This document shows positions 1-6,076 of a stretch of 9,908 bases of DNA, piece by piece. The notes beneath the pieces were generated by a model. The model searched no databases. It saw only the letters and a program-made list of their open reading frames with translations, and was not told the DNA's origin. How positions within the stretch are numbered: the stretch's first letter is position 1; every line of letters starts with the position of its first letter. Source of the DNA: an uncultured Collinsella sp. (GTDB taxonomy: Bacteria; Actinomycetota; Coriobacteriia; Coriobacteriales; Coriobacteriaceae); the NCBI GenBank assembly GCA_900556705.1, contig USPT01000032.1:1-9908 (forward strand), given 5' to 3'. Made by a program: the position numbers and the translations under genes.

Positions 1-458
1 CCAAAAAGCTCACGCCGGCGCGCCGCGAGCTGCTCTCGGTGAAGATTGCCGAGGTCGCGACTGCTATCGGCTTTTGCCATATCGCGCCTGCGGATATCGA
101 TGATATGGGTATGGCCCGGGCCATCCGCGCTGCCGTCGCGGGCGCCGTGGCCGATACGGGGCTCGAGCCCGATTGCGTGCTTATGGACGGCAACCCGTTG
201 GGTGCCGTTCCTAACGAGCGCGACGTGGTGAAGGGCGATGCCAAGATCGCCTGTATCGCTGCGGCTTCCATCATGGCCAAGGTCACGCGTGACGAGATGA
301 TGGTCGAGTACGACGCCGAGTACCCCGAGTACCATCTGGCCGAGTCGAAGGGCTATGCGAGCCCCGAGCACATCGAGGCCATTCGCAAACATGGACTTTG
401 TCCGCTGCACCGCGTGAGCTTTTGCGGAAACTTTCTGCAGACTGAGCGCCTTTTCTAG
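1..458 (+). CDS. rnhB: Ribonuclease HII, 3' part (5' end outside window)
   Basis: RNase HII cuts the RNA strand of RNA-DNA hybrids and nicks at single ribonucleotides left in DNA. The open frame enters at base 3 and gives 151 residues before the TAG at 456-458. It begins KKLTPARREL, matching the family's 'DSKKL(S/T)P..R' segment, so roughly the first quarter or third of the protein is missing, including the N-terminal catalytic Asp-Glu pair. Two of the four metal-binding acidic residues are visible: Asp in LMDGNP (codon 186-188) and Asp in VKGDAK (codon 237-239). The family block AAASIMAKVTRDEMM and the C-terminal KGYASPEH...LCPLHRVSF follow. The GTG at 39 is an internal valine, not the start. 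A strong terminator about 50 nt downstream makes this the last gene of its transcript. Confidence 0.96.
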   Translation, partial: KKLTPARRELLSVKIAEVATAIGFCHIAPADIDDMGMARAIRAAVAGAVADTGLEPDCVLMDGNPLGAVPNERDVVKGDAKIACIAAASIMAKVTRDEMMVEYDAEYPEYHLAESKGYASPEHIEAIRKHGLCPLHRVSFCGNFLQTERLF

Positions 459-507
459 GCCAATTGTGGAGACAGGGACCTCTGTGGTTTTATAAACCTG
501 CTGGTAG

Positions 508-549
508 CGGGCCGTATGCAGCAGCATTGCTGCGTACGGCCCGTTTTTT
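508..549 (+). terminator. Strong intrinsic terminator after rnhB
   Basis: A 16-bp stem (508-523 with 528-543) closes on a 4-base GCAT loop, with only one non-Watson-Crick pair (T517-G534, a U-G wobble in RNA). It is followed directly by six T residues (544-549). This is a textbook Rho-independent terminator. It separates rnhB from the operon starting at 648. Confidence 0.93.
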
Positions 550-589
550 GTCGGCATTTGGTCAGCTTTTGGTTTGCTTCCGGTACTTA

Positions 590-635
590 CCCGCATGAAA
601 GGTGCCCTCATCATCGGGGCAATGCAGTGTGCGGG
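590..635 (+). promoter_or_regulatory. Nested inverted repeat in the yraN leader
   Basis: Between the terminator and yraN an outer pair CCCGCA (590-595) / TGCGGG (630-635) encloses an inner pair TGCCC (603-607) / GGGCA (617-621). It ends one base-step before the yraN Shine-Dalgarno (636-642). It could form a leader hairpin that influences access to that site. Arms are short and the internal loops large, so chance remains possible. I found no convincing -35/-10 pair in 550-647, although a promoter is expected here because of the upstream terminator. Confidence 0.3.
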
Positions 636-647
636 AAAGGAGACCCC

Positions 648-1133
648 ATGAGTGCCGCAAGCAAAATGAGCAAGACGCAGCAGCTCAAGGAGCGTTGGGA
701 AAACGGCGAGCTCGACTGCGGGGCGATGACGCCCGAGTTTATCAAGGGGCTCAGTCCCCGCGAGCTGGGCATGCTGGGCGAGCTGATCACCATCGACTAC
801 TTTAACGAGCGCGGCTACACCTTGCTGGAGCAGGGTTATCGTTGCACCGAGGGCGAGGCCGACCTGGTGCTGCTCGATGAGCTCGACGATGTCGTGGTGA
901 TGGCCGAGGTCAAGACCAGACGCGTCGCACTGGATTGCAGCACGCGGGTCTTTCCCGAGGAGGCCGTGGACTCCCAAAAGCAACGCCGCTACCGCCGCAT
1001 CGCAAGTTGCTATCTCATGGAGCATTATCCGCTCAAGGCGATTCGCTTCGATGCCGTGGGCGTCACCATTCGCGGCGGACATATCGCCGAGATCGAGCAC
1101 CAGTACAACGCGTTCGATTGGCAGGTGTCGTGA
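648..1133 (+). CDS. yraN: YraN/UPF0102 family endonuclease-like protein
   Basis: A 161-residue protein of the UPF0102 (YraN) family, a PD-(D/E)XK nuclease-like fold whose exact substrate is not settled. It is commonly found beside comM and dprA. The nuclease core is visible: the GE pair at about 44-45, GEAD at 69-72 (Asp72) and the AEVKTR strand at 86-91 (Glu87, Lys89). After it come DSQKQRRYRRIASCYL and RFDAVGV, both typical of the family. I chose ATG 648 because AAAGGAG (636-642) lies 5 nt upstream; a longer frame from 516 would begin inside the rnhB terminator. With this start the protein has about 35 residues ahead of the usual family start. ATG 666 and ATG 726 are alternatives with poorer ribosome sites. 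The stop overlaps the comM start by one base (TGATG), which suggests translational coupling. Confidence 0.88.
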   Translation: MSAASKMSKTQQLKERWENGELDCGAMTPEFIKGLSPRELGMLGELITIDYFNERGYTLLEQGYRCTEGEADLVLLDELDDVVVMAEVKTRRVALDCSTRVFPEEAVDSQKQRRYRRIASCYLMEHYPLKAIRFDAVGVTIRGGHIAEIEHQYNAFDWQVS

Positions 1134-2656
1134 TGGCGTTCGAGACGTTTGCCGTTCACGCGGCCTGCATCCGCGGCGTCGAGGCGATTCACGTCACGGT
1201 CGAGGTCTCGCTTGCCGGTGGCGTTCCGGGCATCCAGATGCTCGGCATTCCGAGTATGGAGGTGATGGAGTCACGCGGTCGTATTCGCTGCGCGATGCGC
1301 TCCGCCGGGTTCGAGATCCCACGCTCGGGCATTACCGTTAACCTGGCACCCGGCGATATCCGCAAGACCGGTAGCGGCTTTGACCTGCCCATCGCCATCG
1401 CGGTTCTAGCGGCCGATGGGCAGATTCCCCGTGACAACCTCGATCGCTGCCTTATCGCAGGTGAGCTTGGTCTGGACGGTACGGTGCTTCCCGTCAAGGG
1501 CGAGGTGGCGTTTCAGCTGCTGGCTCGCGACATGGGGCTGTCTTTTATCGCCGGCAGGTCAGACCAGCATGTGCCACTCGCGGGCGTGGATTGTGGATTC
1601 ATCGATCATTTGTCTCAGCTTGCCCATGGCATGGGCGATGCCGCGCAGCACTACTTGGATTCCGAGGGCGTCGAGGCGACCTTTGAGCCCGAGCTCGACT
1701 ATGCCGATGTACTGGGGCAGGAGGTCGCCAAGCGCGGCATGGCGCTTGCGGCGGCAGGAGAACTCGGCTTGCTCATGATTGGGTCCCCGGGATCGGGCAA
1801 GACGATGCTCGCACGCCGTATGACCGGCATCCTGCCCGAGCTTTCCGTCGAGGATCAACAGGAGGCGCTGTGCATCCATTCGGTTTTGGGCGAGAACATT
1901 GATGGCTTGTTGGCGGGGCACCGGCCCTTCCGCAGTCCCCATCACAGTATTTCGACCGCAGGCCTTATCGGCGGCGGACGCCCGGTGCACCCGGGTGAGA
2001 TCAGCCTTGCTCATGGCGGCGTGCTCTTTTTGGACGAGCTTGCCGAGTTTCCCACGGGTGTGCTGCAGACGCTGCGTCAGCCCATCGAACGCGGCTACGT
2101 CAGGATCGTACGCGTCGATGGGGCTTTTTCCTTCCCGTCGCGCTTTCAGCTGCTGGCTGCGAGCAATCCCTGCCCCTGCGGCTTTTTGGGCGATCGCGAG
2201 GTACCGTGTCGCTGCTCGGCGGCGATGGTCGAGCGCTATCGGTCTAAACTGCGCGGTCCTTTGGCCGACCGTATCGATATGATGATCGATGTGACCCGTC
2301 CCGACCCTCAGGTGATTATCGAGGGCGCGGAGGGTATGTCGTCGGCCGAGTTACGTGACTACGTTGTGCGCGGTCGCGCCTTTCGCGCCTGGCGCGAGTC
2401 CCGTATGGACGATGCGGATGCCGAGGCCGAGGATGACGAGACACGGTCCATTGACGGCGTCGTTTCGACCTTTGAACTCGATGATGCGGCGGAGAAGTGT
2501 GTGCTCGGTCTGTCCAAACGCACGCATCTCACGGGCCGCGGCATCGTGCGCCTGGTGCGTATCGCGCGTACAATCGCCGACGTCGCCGAGAGCGAGCAAG
2601 TGACGCAGGATCACGTACTCGAGGCGGCGATGTACCAGGGAAGGAGGGACCAATGA
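1133..2656 (+). CDS. comM: ComM/YifB family Mg-chelatase-like AAA+ ATPase
   Basis: A 507-residue protein of usual family length. ComM is a hexameric AAA+ helicase that promotes branch migration during natural transformation in some Gram-negative bacteria; in actinobacteria its role is inferred. The N-terminal half (about 1-185) is the Lon-protease-like ChlI domain, with GVPGIQMLGIP and KTGSGFDLPIA. The ATPase follows: Walker A GSPGSGKT (217-224), Walker B VLFLDE (297-302) and AASNPCPCG (342-350). Four cysteines, C347/C349 and C359/C361, form the family's CxC...CxC pattern. RYRSKLRGPLADRIDM (368-383) is the sensor/Arg-finger region. The C-terminal helical domain carries GRGIVRLVRIARTIAD (468-483). 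A strongly acidic linker (about 425-440) interrupts it. ATG 1133 overlaps the yraN stop; its own ribosome site is weak (AGGTG, 1123-1127), so coupling is likely. An in-frame extension to 935 would run inside yraN and is rejected. Confidence 0.94.
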   Translation: MAFETFAVHAACIRGVEAIHVTVEVSLAGGVPGIQMLGIPSMEVMESRGRIRCAMRSAGFEIPRSGITVNLAPGDIRKTGSGFDLPIAIAVLAADGQIPRDNLDRCLIAGELGLDGTVLPVKGEVAFQLLARDMGLSFIAGRSDQHVPLAGVDCGFIDHLSQLAHGMGDAAQHYLDSEGVEATFEPELDYADVLGQEVAKRGMALAAAGELGLLMIGSPGSGKTMLARRMTGILPELSVEDQQEALCIHSVLGENIDGLLAGHRPFRSPHHSISTAGLIGGGRPVHPGEISLAHGGVLFLDELAEFPTGVLQTLRQPIERGYVRIVRVDGAFSFPSRFQLLAASNPCPCGFLGDREVPCRCSAAMVERYRSKLRGPLADRIDMMIDVTRPDPQVIIEGAEGMSSAELRDYVVRGRAFRAWRESRMDDADAEAEDDETRSIDGVVSTFELDDAAEKCVLGLSKRTHLTGRGIVRLVRIARTIADVAESEQVTQDHVLEAAMYQGRRDQ

Positions 2657-3588
2657 TGGCCGAGGGAACCTTCGAGCTGCATCCAGGCGATGCGTTGTAT
2701 CCCGAGACCGTTTTGGAGCTTTCTGATATACCCCAGACGCTTTATGTGCGCGGCAACCCCGAGGTGCTTTCGACGCCCGCGCTCTCCATCATCGGCGCGC
2801 GCAAGGCTTCGCCGTATGGTCTTGCCGTGGCAGAGCTTGCGGCAAAGGTGGCGGTCGAGGCGGGAGTGACGGTTGTTTCGGGCGGCGCGGTCGGTTGTGA
2901 CCAGGCCTCGGGTTGGGCTGCGGTCAACGCCGGCGGCAAACACGTCGTGGTGCTGGGGACGGGCGCCGACGTGGTCTACCCGCGTTCGAGCGCGGGGCTT
3001 ATTACCCGCACGCTCGATACGGGTGGCGCGGTCGTGTCGATCTCTCCGTGGGGCATGGGTCCGCGCAAGTTTGCTTTTCCGCGCCGCAATCGCGTAATCG
3101 CGGCCCTGTCGCAAGCCCTCTTTGTATCCGAGGCAGGTATGCCTTCCGGGACGTTTTCTACAGCCGAGGCTGCTATGGATTTGGGGCGCGAACTTCTTGC
3201 CGTGCCGGGGTCGATCCTATCGCCCGAGTCGCGTGGCACGAATTACCTCATTGCAAACGGTGCCTGCTGCATCATCGACGAGGAATCTATCGAGATGGCT
3301 ATCTCACGCATCTACGGCACCCTGCGCTACTCGCGCCCCGATGCTCCCGGCATTGCCGACCTGGATCCAACGCAGCGGACCGTGATGCATGCGCTCATCG
3401 CCTCTCCGCTCAAGGTCGACGACATTGCGGCGCTCGTCTCGCTCGATGCTGCCGGCGTACTCAAACTCTTGGGTTCGCTTGAACTCGAGGGCCTTATCGA
3501 GCGCATGATGGATGGAAGGTATGCGCCCTCCAAGTTTGCCCTTCACGCCCAGACACCCTTCGGTCACAATGGAAAACGTGTCAATTAG
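2653..3588 (+). CDS. dprA: DprA/Smf family DNA-processing protein, divergent
   Basis: DprA binds incoming single-stranded DNA and loads RecA during natural transformation. This 311-residue version has the extended Rossmann core: LSIIGARKASPYG (44-56), VVSGGAVGCD (74-83), VVVLGTGADVVYP (98-110), FPRRNRVIAALS (142-153), PSGTFSTAEAA (164-174) and AVPGS...GTNYLIANGA (183-204). A winged-helix domain typical of the family occupies about 238-292. Two features are unusual. The normally conserved SGLA.GID..AH block reads SGGAVGCDQASG, keeping Gly and Asp but losing the histidine. The protein also starts just before the core, without the N-terminal SAM/HhH domain of many DprAs. ATG 2653 overlaps the comM stop in the ATGA arrangement and follows AAGGAGG (2641-2647) by 5 nt; ATG 2656 is an equally placed alternative. 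The family call is firm; activity in competence is inferred. Confidence 0.92.
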   Translation: MMAEGTFELHPGDALYPETVLELSDIPQTLYVRGNPEVLSTPALSIIGARKASPYGLAVAELAAKVAVEAGVTVVSGGAVGCDQASGWAAVNAGGKHVVVLGTGADVVYPRSSAGLITRTLDTGGAVVSISPWGMGPRKFAFPRRNRVIAALSQALFVSEAGMPSGTFSTAEAAMDLGRELLAVPGSILSPESRGTNYLIANGACCIIDEESIEMAISRIYGTLRYSRPDAPGIADLDPTQRTVMHALIASPLKVDDIAALVSLDAAGVLKLLGSLELEGLIERMMDGRYAPSKFALHAQTPFGHNGKRVN

Positions 3589-3602
3589 AAAGGTGTTTGC
3601 AG

Positions 3603-4940
3603 ATGCAGTTCGATCAGGTGACAGTTATCGGTGGCGGTCTGGCGGGTTCGGAATGCGCGATCCAGCTGGCAGATCGCGGGTTTGCCGTAAAGCTGTGCGA
3701 GATGCGCCCCCAGGTGAGCTCCCCGGCCCACCATACCGATCACCTGGCAGAGCTCGTCTGCTCCAATTCGTTTAAGTCTGCTCGTCCGGATTCCGCGGCT
3801 GGTTTGCTGAAGGCCGAGCTTGAGCGCATGGGTTCTGTCCTGCTCGATTGCGCCCATCGCGCGGCTGTTCCCGCCGGTGGCGCCTTGGCGGTCGACCGCG
3901 TCAAGTTTTCCGAGCTTGTCGAGGCCGAGGTTGCCGCTCGTCCCAATATCGAGGTCGTGCACGGCGAGGTCACGCAGATTCCCGAGGGTCACGTGGTCAT
4001 TGCCGCGGGCCCGCTGTGTTCACCGGCGCTGAGCGAAGAGGTTATGAAGCTCGTCGGTGGCGATGCCCTGGCATTCTTTGATGCTGCGGCGCCGATCGTC
4101 GATGCCTCCACGCTCGATATGGACGTGCTGTTCTCGCAGTCGCGCTACGAGGAGCAGGGGAGCGGCGACTATCTCAATGCTCCGCTCAACAAGGAGGAGT
4201 ACGAGGCCTTTATCGAGGCGCTTACCACGGCCGACCGCGTGGTGCTCAAGGATTTTGAGGGCGGCGATCTGTTCCAGGCCTGCCAGCCTGCCGAGGAGGT
4301 TGCACGCACCGGCAAGGACGCCATTCGCTTTGGCGCCATGAAGCCCGTCGGCCTCACCGACCCGCGTACCGGACGTCGCCCCTGGGCGGCGATTCAGCTG
4401 CGTGCCGAGAACAAGGAGAAGACCGCCTATAACCTGGTGGGCTTCCAGACCAACCTGACCTTTGGCGAGCAGAAGCGCGTCTTCCATATGGTGCCGGGCC
4501 TGGAGAACGCTGAGTTCTTCCGCTACGGTGTCATGCACCGCAATACCTTTGTCGACGCCCCGCACGTGCTCGATGGCACCTTTGCCGTGCCCGGTACCGG
4601 CGTGCGCCTGGCCGGTCAGATCACCGGCACCGAGGGGTACATGGAAGCCGTGGCGACCGGTCTGCTCGCGGCGCTCAACACCTATGCAGAGGCTATCGGC
4701 GCCGATTCCGTCGAGTTGCCCCGCGTGGGCGCCCTGGGTGCGCTCGTGGGCTATGCGACCGATCCTGCCACCGTGGGCTATCAGCCCATGCATGTCAACT
4801 TTGGCCTGGTGCCGCCGCTCGAGGACGGTAAGCGCCGCAGCAAGCGCGACCGCTATCAGGCCTATGCGGACCGTGCGCTCGAGGCCCTCGATGCCTACTT
4901 GGCCACGCGTTCCGACTTGTTTGGAGGCGACCGGTCATAG
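3603..4940 (+). CDS. trmFO: TrmFO: folate/FAD-dependent tRNA (uracil-54-C5) methyltransferase
   Basis: TrmFO makes ribothymidine at position 54 of the tRNA T-loop. It takes the carbon from methylenetetrahydrofolate and uses FAD. The 445-residue length is typical. The N-terminus has the dinucleotide-binding VIGGGLAGSE (8-17), followed by HHTDHLAELVCSNSFKS. Cys53, in LVCSNSF, and Cys227, in DLFQACQPAEE, match the two cysteines known to matter in TrmFO catalysis. Further family blocks are RFGAMKPVGLTDPRTG, YNLVGFQTNL, GTEGYMEAVATGLLAA and QPMHVNFGLVPPLE near the C-terminus. I prefer ATG 3603 because AAAGG (3589-3593) lies 9 nt upstream; TTG 3597 would leave only 3 nt. It starts 14 nt after dprA. 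Its TAG stop overlaps the proposed xerC start. Many actinobacteria appear to lack trmFO, so its presence helps place the organism. Confidence 0.96.
   Translation: MQFDQVTVIGGGLAGSECAIQLADRGFAVKLCEMRPQVSSPAHHTDHLAELVCSNSFKSARPDSAAGLLKAELERMGSVLLDCAHRAAVPAGGALAVDRVKFSELVEAEVAARPNIEVVHGEVTQIPEGHVVIAAGPLCSPALSEEVMKLVGGDALAFFDAAAPIVDASTLDMDVLFSQSRYEEQGSGDYLNAPLNKEEYEAFIEALTTADRVVLKDFEGGDLFQACQPAEEVARTGKDAIRFGAMKPVGLTDPRTGRRPWAAIQLRAENKEKTAYNLVGFQTNLTFGEQKRVFHMVPGLENAEFFRYGVMHRNTFVDAPHVLDGTFAVPGTGVRLAGQITGTEGYMEAVATGLLAALNTYAEAIGADSVELPRVGALGALVGYATDPATVGYQPMHVNFGLVPPLEDGKRRSKRDRYQAYADRALEALDAYLATRSDLFGGDRS
4921..4927 (+). promoter_or_regulatory. Shine-Dalgarno pointing to a non-standard xerC start
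   Basis: TTGGAGG at 4921-4927, inside the last trmFO codons, is a good Shine-Dalgarno core (GGAGG at 4923-4927). The only codon at workable distance in the xerC frame is ATA at 4937-4939, 9 nt downstream. The next rare candidate, CTG 4949, is 21 nt away, and the first conventional start, GTG 5015, is 87 nt away. Confidence 0.6.
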
Positions 4941-5857
4941 CCTTTGACCTGTGCGACACCGTCGACTCTTTTATCGCCTATATCGCACGCGTTGAGGGGC
5001 TTTCTCCCAACACGGTGACGGCCTATGGCTCGAGACTGGAGCGCTTTGCTGCCTGGTGCGAGCGCGAGGATATTGATGCTTTCGCTGCCGACGTGCGCAC
5101 CATTCGTCGCTATCTTGCTGAGCTTTCGCGTGAGCAGGTGGCTCCCCGAACGCTTGCGGCGCACCTGTCGGCTATCCGATCTCTCTATCGCTGGATGGCT
5201 GCCGAGGGGATTGTCGAGGGCGATGCGGTCTCGGCGATCGCGTCGCCCAAGCTGCCGCGTGACCTGCCGGGCGTCCTTACGACCCAGCAGGTCGAGGCGC
5301 TGCTCAAGACGCCTGATACCTCAACACCCGCGGGACTGCGCGATGCGGCGATGCTCGAGTTGCTCTATGCCTCGGGTGCCCGCATCTCAGAGCTTGCGGC
5401 GCTCAATGTGGAATCCATCTCATGGTCCGAGCGCACGCTGCGCCTGTGGGGCAAGGGGAGCAAGGAGCGTATCGTCCCTCTGTATCGTCGTGCGCTCGAT
5501 GTGACGCGTCTCTATATTGAAGAGGGGAGGCCGGAGTTGCTCGCTCGGGCAAAGCGCCGCGACCTCGCTACCGGGCCGCATCCGCTGCTTATATCGGCGC
5601 GCGGCAATCGCATGAGCGCCGCGATGCTCCGGCGGCGGTTCCATACGCTGGCGACGCTCGCCGGCATTCCGGCTGACATCGCCCCGCATGCGATGCGCCA
5701 TACCTTTGCGACCGACTTGCTCGAGGGCGGTGCGGACCTGCGCTCGGTTCAAGAGCTGCTAGGTCATGCGAGCCTGTCCACGACGCAGATCTACACGCAT
5801 CTCACACCCGATCGGCTCAAACGTGCCGTGGCTCAAGCCCATCCCCGCGGCGAATAG
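4937..5857 (+). CDS. xerC: XerC/XerD family tyrosine recombinase with a non-standard start codon
   Basis: Xer recombinases resolve chromosome dimers at dif. Counting from ATA 4937 the protein has 306 residues, the usual Xer length. The core-binding domain begins DSFIAYIARVEGLSPNTVTA (10-29), a clear match to the family N-terminus. The catalytic set is complete: Arg149 (GARISEL), Lys173 (GKGSKER), His251 and Arg254 (HAMRH), His277 (LGHASL) and Tyr286 (QIYTHL). Arg149 and Lys173 fall within one residue of the E. coli Xer positions (148 and 172), which supports a start near 4937. No ATG, GTG or TTG exists in frame upstream of GTG 5015, and a start there would remove the first helix. The proposed start overlaps the trmFO stop as ATAG, in the same phase as an ordinary ATGA overlap. 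XerC and XerD cannot be told apart from sequence alone; I use xerC by gene context. Confidence 0.85.
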   Translation: MAFDLCDTVDSFIAYIARVEGLSPNTVTAYGSRLERFAAWCEREDIDAFAADVRTIRRYLAELSREQVAPRTLAAHLSAIRSLYRWMAAEGIVEGDAVSAIASPKLPRDLPGVLTTQQVEALLKTPDTSTPAGLRDAAMLELLYASGARISELAALNVESISWSERTLRLWGKGSKERIVPLYRRALDVTRLYIEEGRPELLARAKRRDLATGPHPLLISARGNRMSAAMLRRRFHTLATLAGIPADIAPHAMRHTFATDLLEGGADLRSVQELLGHASLSTTQIYTHLTPDRLKRAVAQAHPRGE

Positions 5858-5906
5858 TGGCTGGGACGTCCCGCGCCGCGCTCAGGTGTGTGGTTTTGAT
5901 TGCGGG

Positions 5907-5935
5907 TTGGCAGGAAGATGCATTCCTGCTATCAT
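5907..5935 (+). promoter_or_regulatory. Predicted sigma70-type promoter of rpsB-tsf
   Basis: TTGGCA (5907-5912) and TATCAT (5930-5935) are separated by exactly 17 bp. They match the sigma70/SigA consensus at five of six and four of six positions. The predicted transcript starts near 5942, giving an untranslated leader of about 135 nt before rpsB. The position between the five-gene operon and a highly expressed ribosomal gene fits a main promoter. No strong T-tract terminator separates it from xerC, so read-through is likely. Confidence 0.65.
5910..5929. repeat. Perfect 7-bp inverted repeat filling the rpsB promoter spacer
   Basis: GCAGGAA (5910-5916) and TTCCTGC (5923-5929) are exact reverse complements separated by 6 bp. 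The dyad covers the last three bases of the -35 and the whole spacer up to the -10. That is where a dimeric repressor or a spacer-twisting activator would bind. It could also act as an RNA hairpin in read-through transcripts from xerC, but no T-tract follows, so it does not look like an intrinsic terminator. Confidence 0.5.
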
Positions 5936-5941
5936 TCATCG

Positions 5942-6076
5942 GGTTGCTTCACGGCAACATGTTTTTATCACGCACGCGCGGCTACTTCATACCGTGGTGC
6001 CCGGGCTTTGGTAGCACATGTCCGGGTTGGTTTTGGAGGATGACCCCGCGCGGAGGCAAACCACAGGAGGTTTAAC
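5942..6076 (+). promoter_or_regulatory. Structured rpsB leader with possible S2 autoregulation and an open leader frame
   Basis: The predicted leader can form several stems: GTTGC/GCAAC (5943-5947 with 5954-5958), CCCGG/CCGGG (6000-6004 with 6022-6026), and TGGTTT(T)G/CAAACCA (6028-6035 with 6057-6063), which ends just before the ribosome site. A competing long-range pair, GCGCGG (5976-5981) with CCGCGC (6046-6051), is also possible. Long leaders before rpsB carry S2 autoregulatory elements in several bacteria. I do not recognise a catalogued motif here, so that role is inferred. A frame from ATG 5959 stays open for 38 codons and stops with TAA 6073-6075, between the rpsB Shine-Dalgarno (6065-6070) and its ATG. 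It has no good ribosome site of its own. Confidence 0.45.

Noticed and set aside
486..498. Small hairpin GGTTT-TAT-AAACC downstream of rnhB
   Set aside because: Only five mostly weak pairs with a 3-base loop, and it is overshadowed by the strong terminator right after it.
516..647. Longer yraN frame beginning at 516
   Set aside because: It would begin inside the rnhB terminator stem, has no ribosome site, and its residues look unlike protein; ATG 648 has a good Shine-Dalgarno.
935..1132. Longer comM frame beginning at 935
   Set aside because: It overlaps yraN in another frame. ComM/YifB proteins begin at the position of ATG 1133, with 'MAFETFAVHAACIRG'.
4020..4793. A 257-codon open frame on the - strand, opposite trmFO
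   Set aside because: It is also codon-aligned with the sense gene and explained by GC-rich codon choice; trmFO matches its family along the whole region.
5846..5880. GC-rich inverted repeat (CGCGGCG / CGCCGCG) across the xerC stop as a terminator
   Set aside because: A 7-bp stem is possible, but the loop is 21 nt and no T-tract follows, so it does not meet the pattern of an intrinsic terminator.
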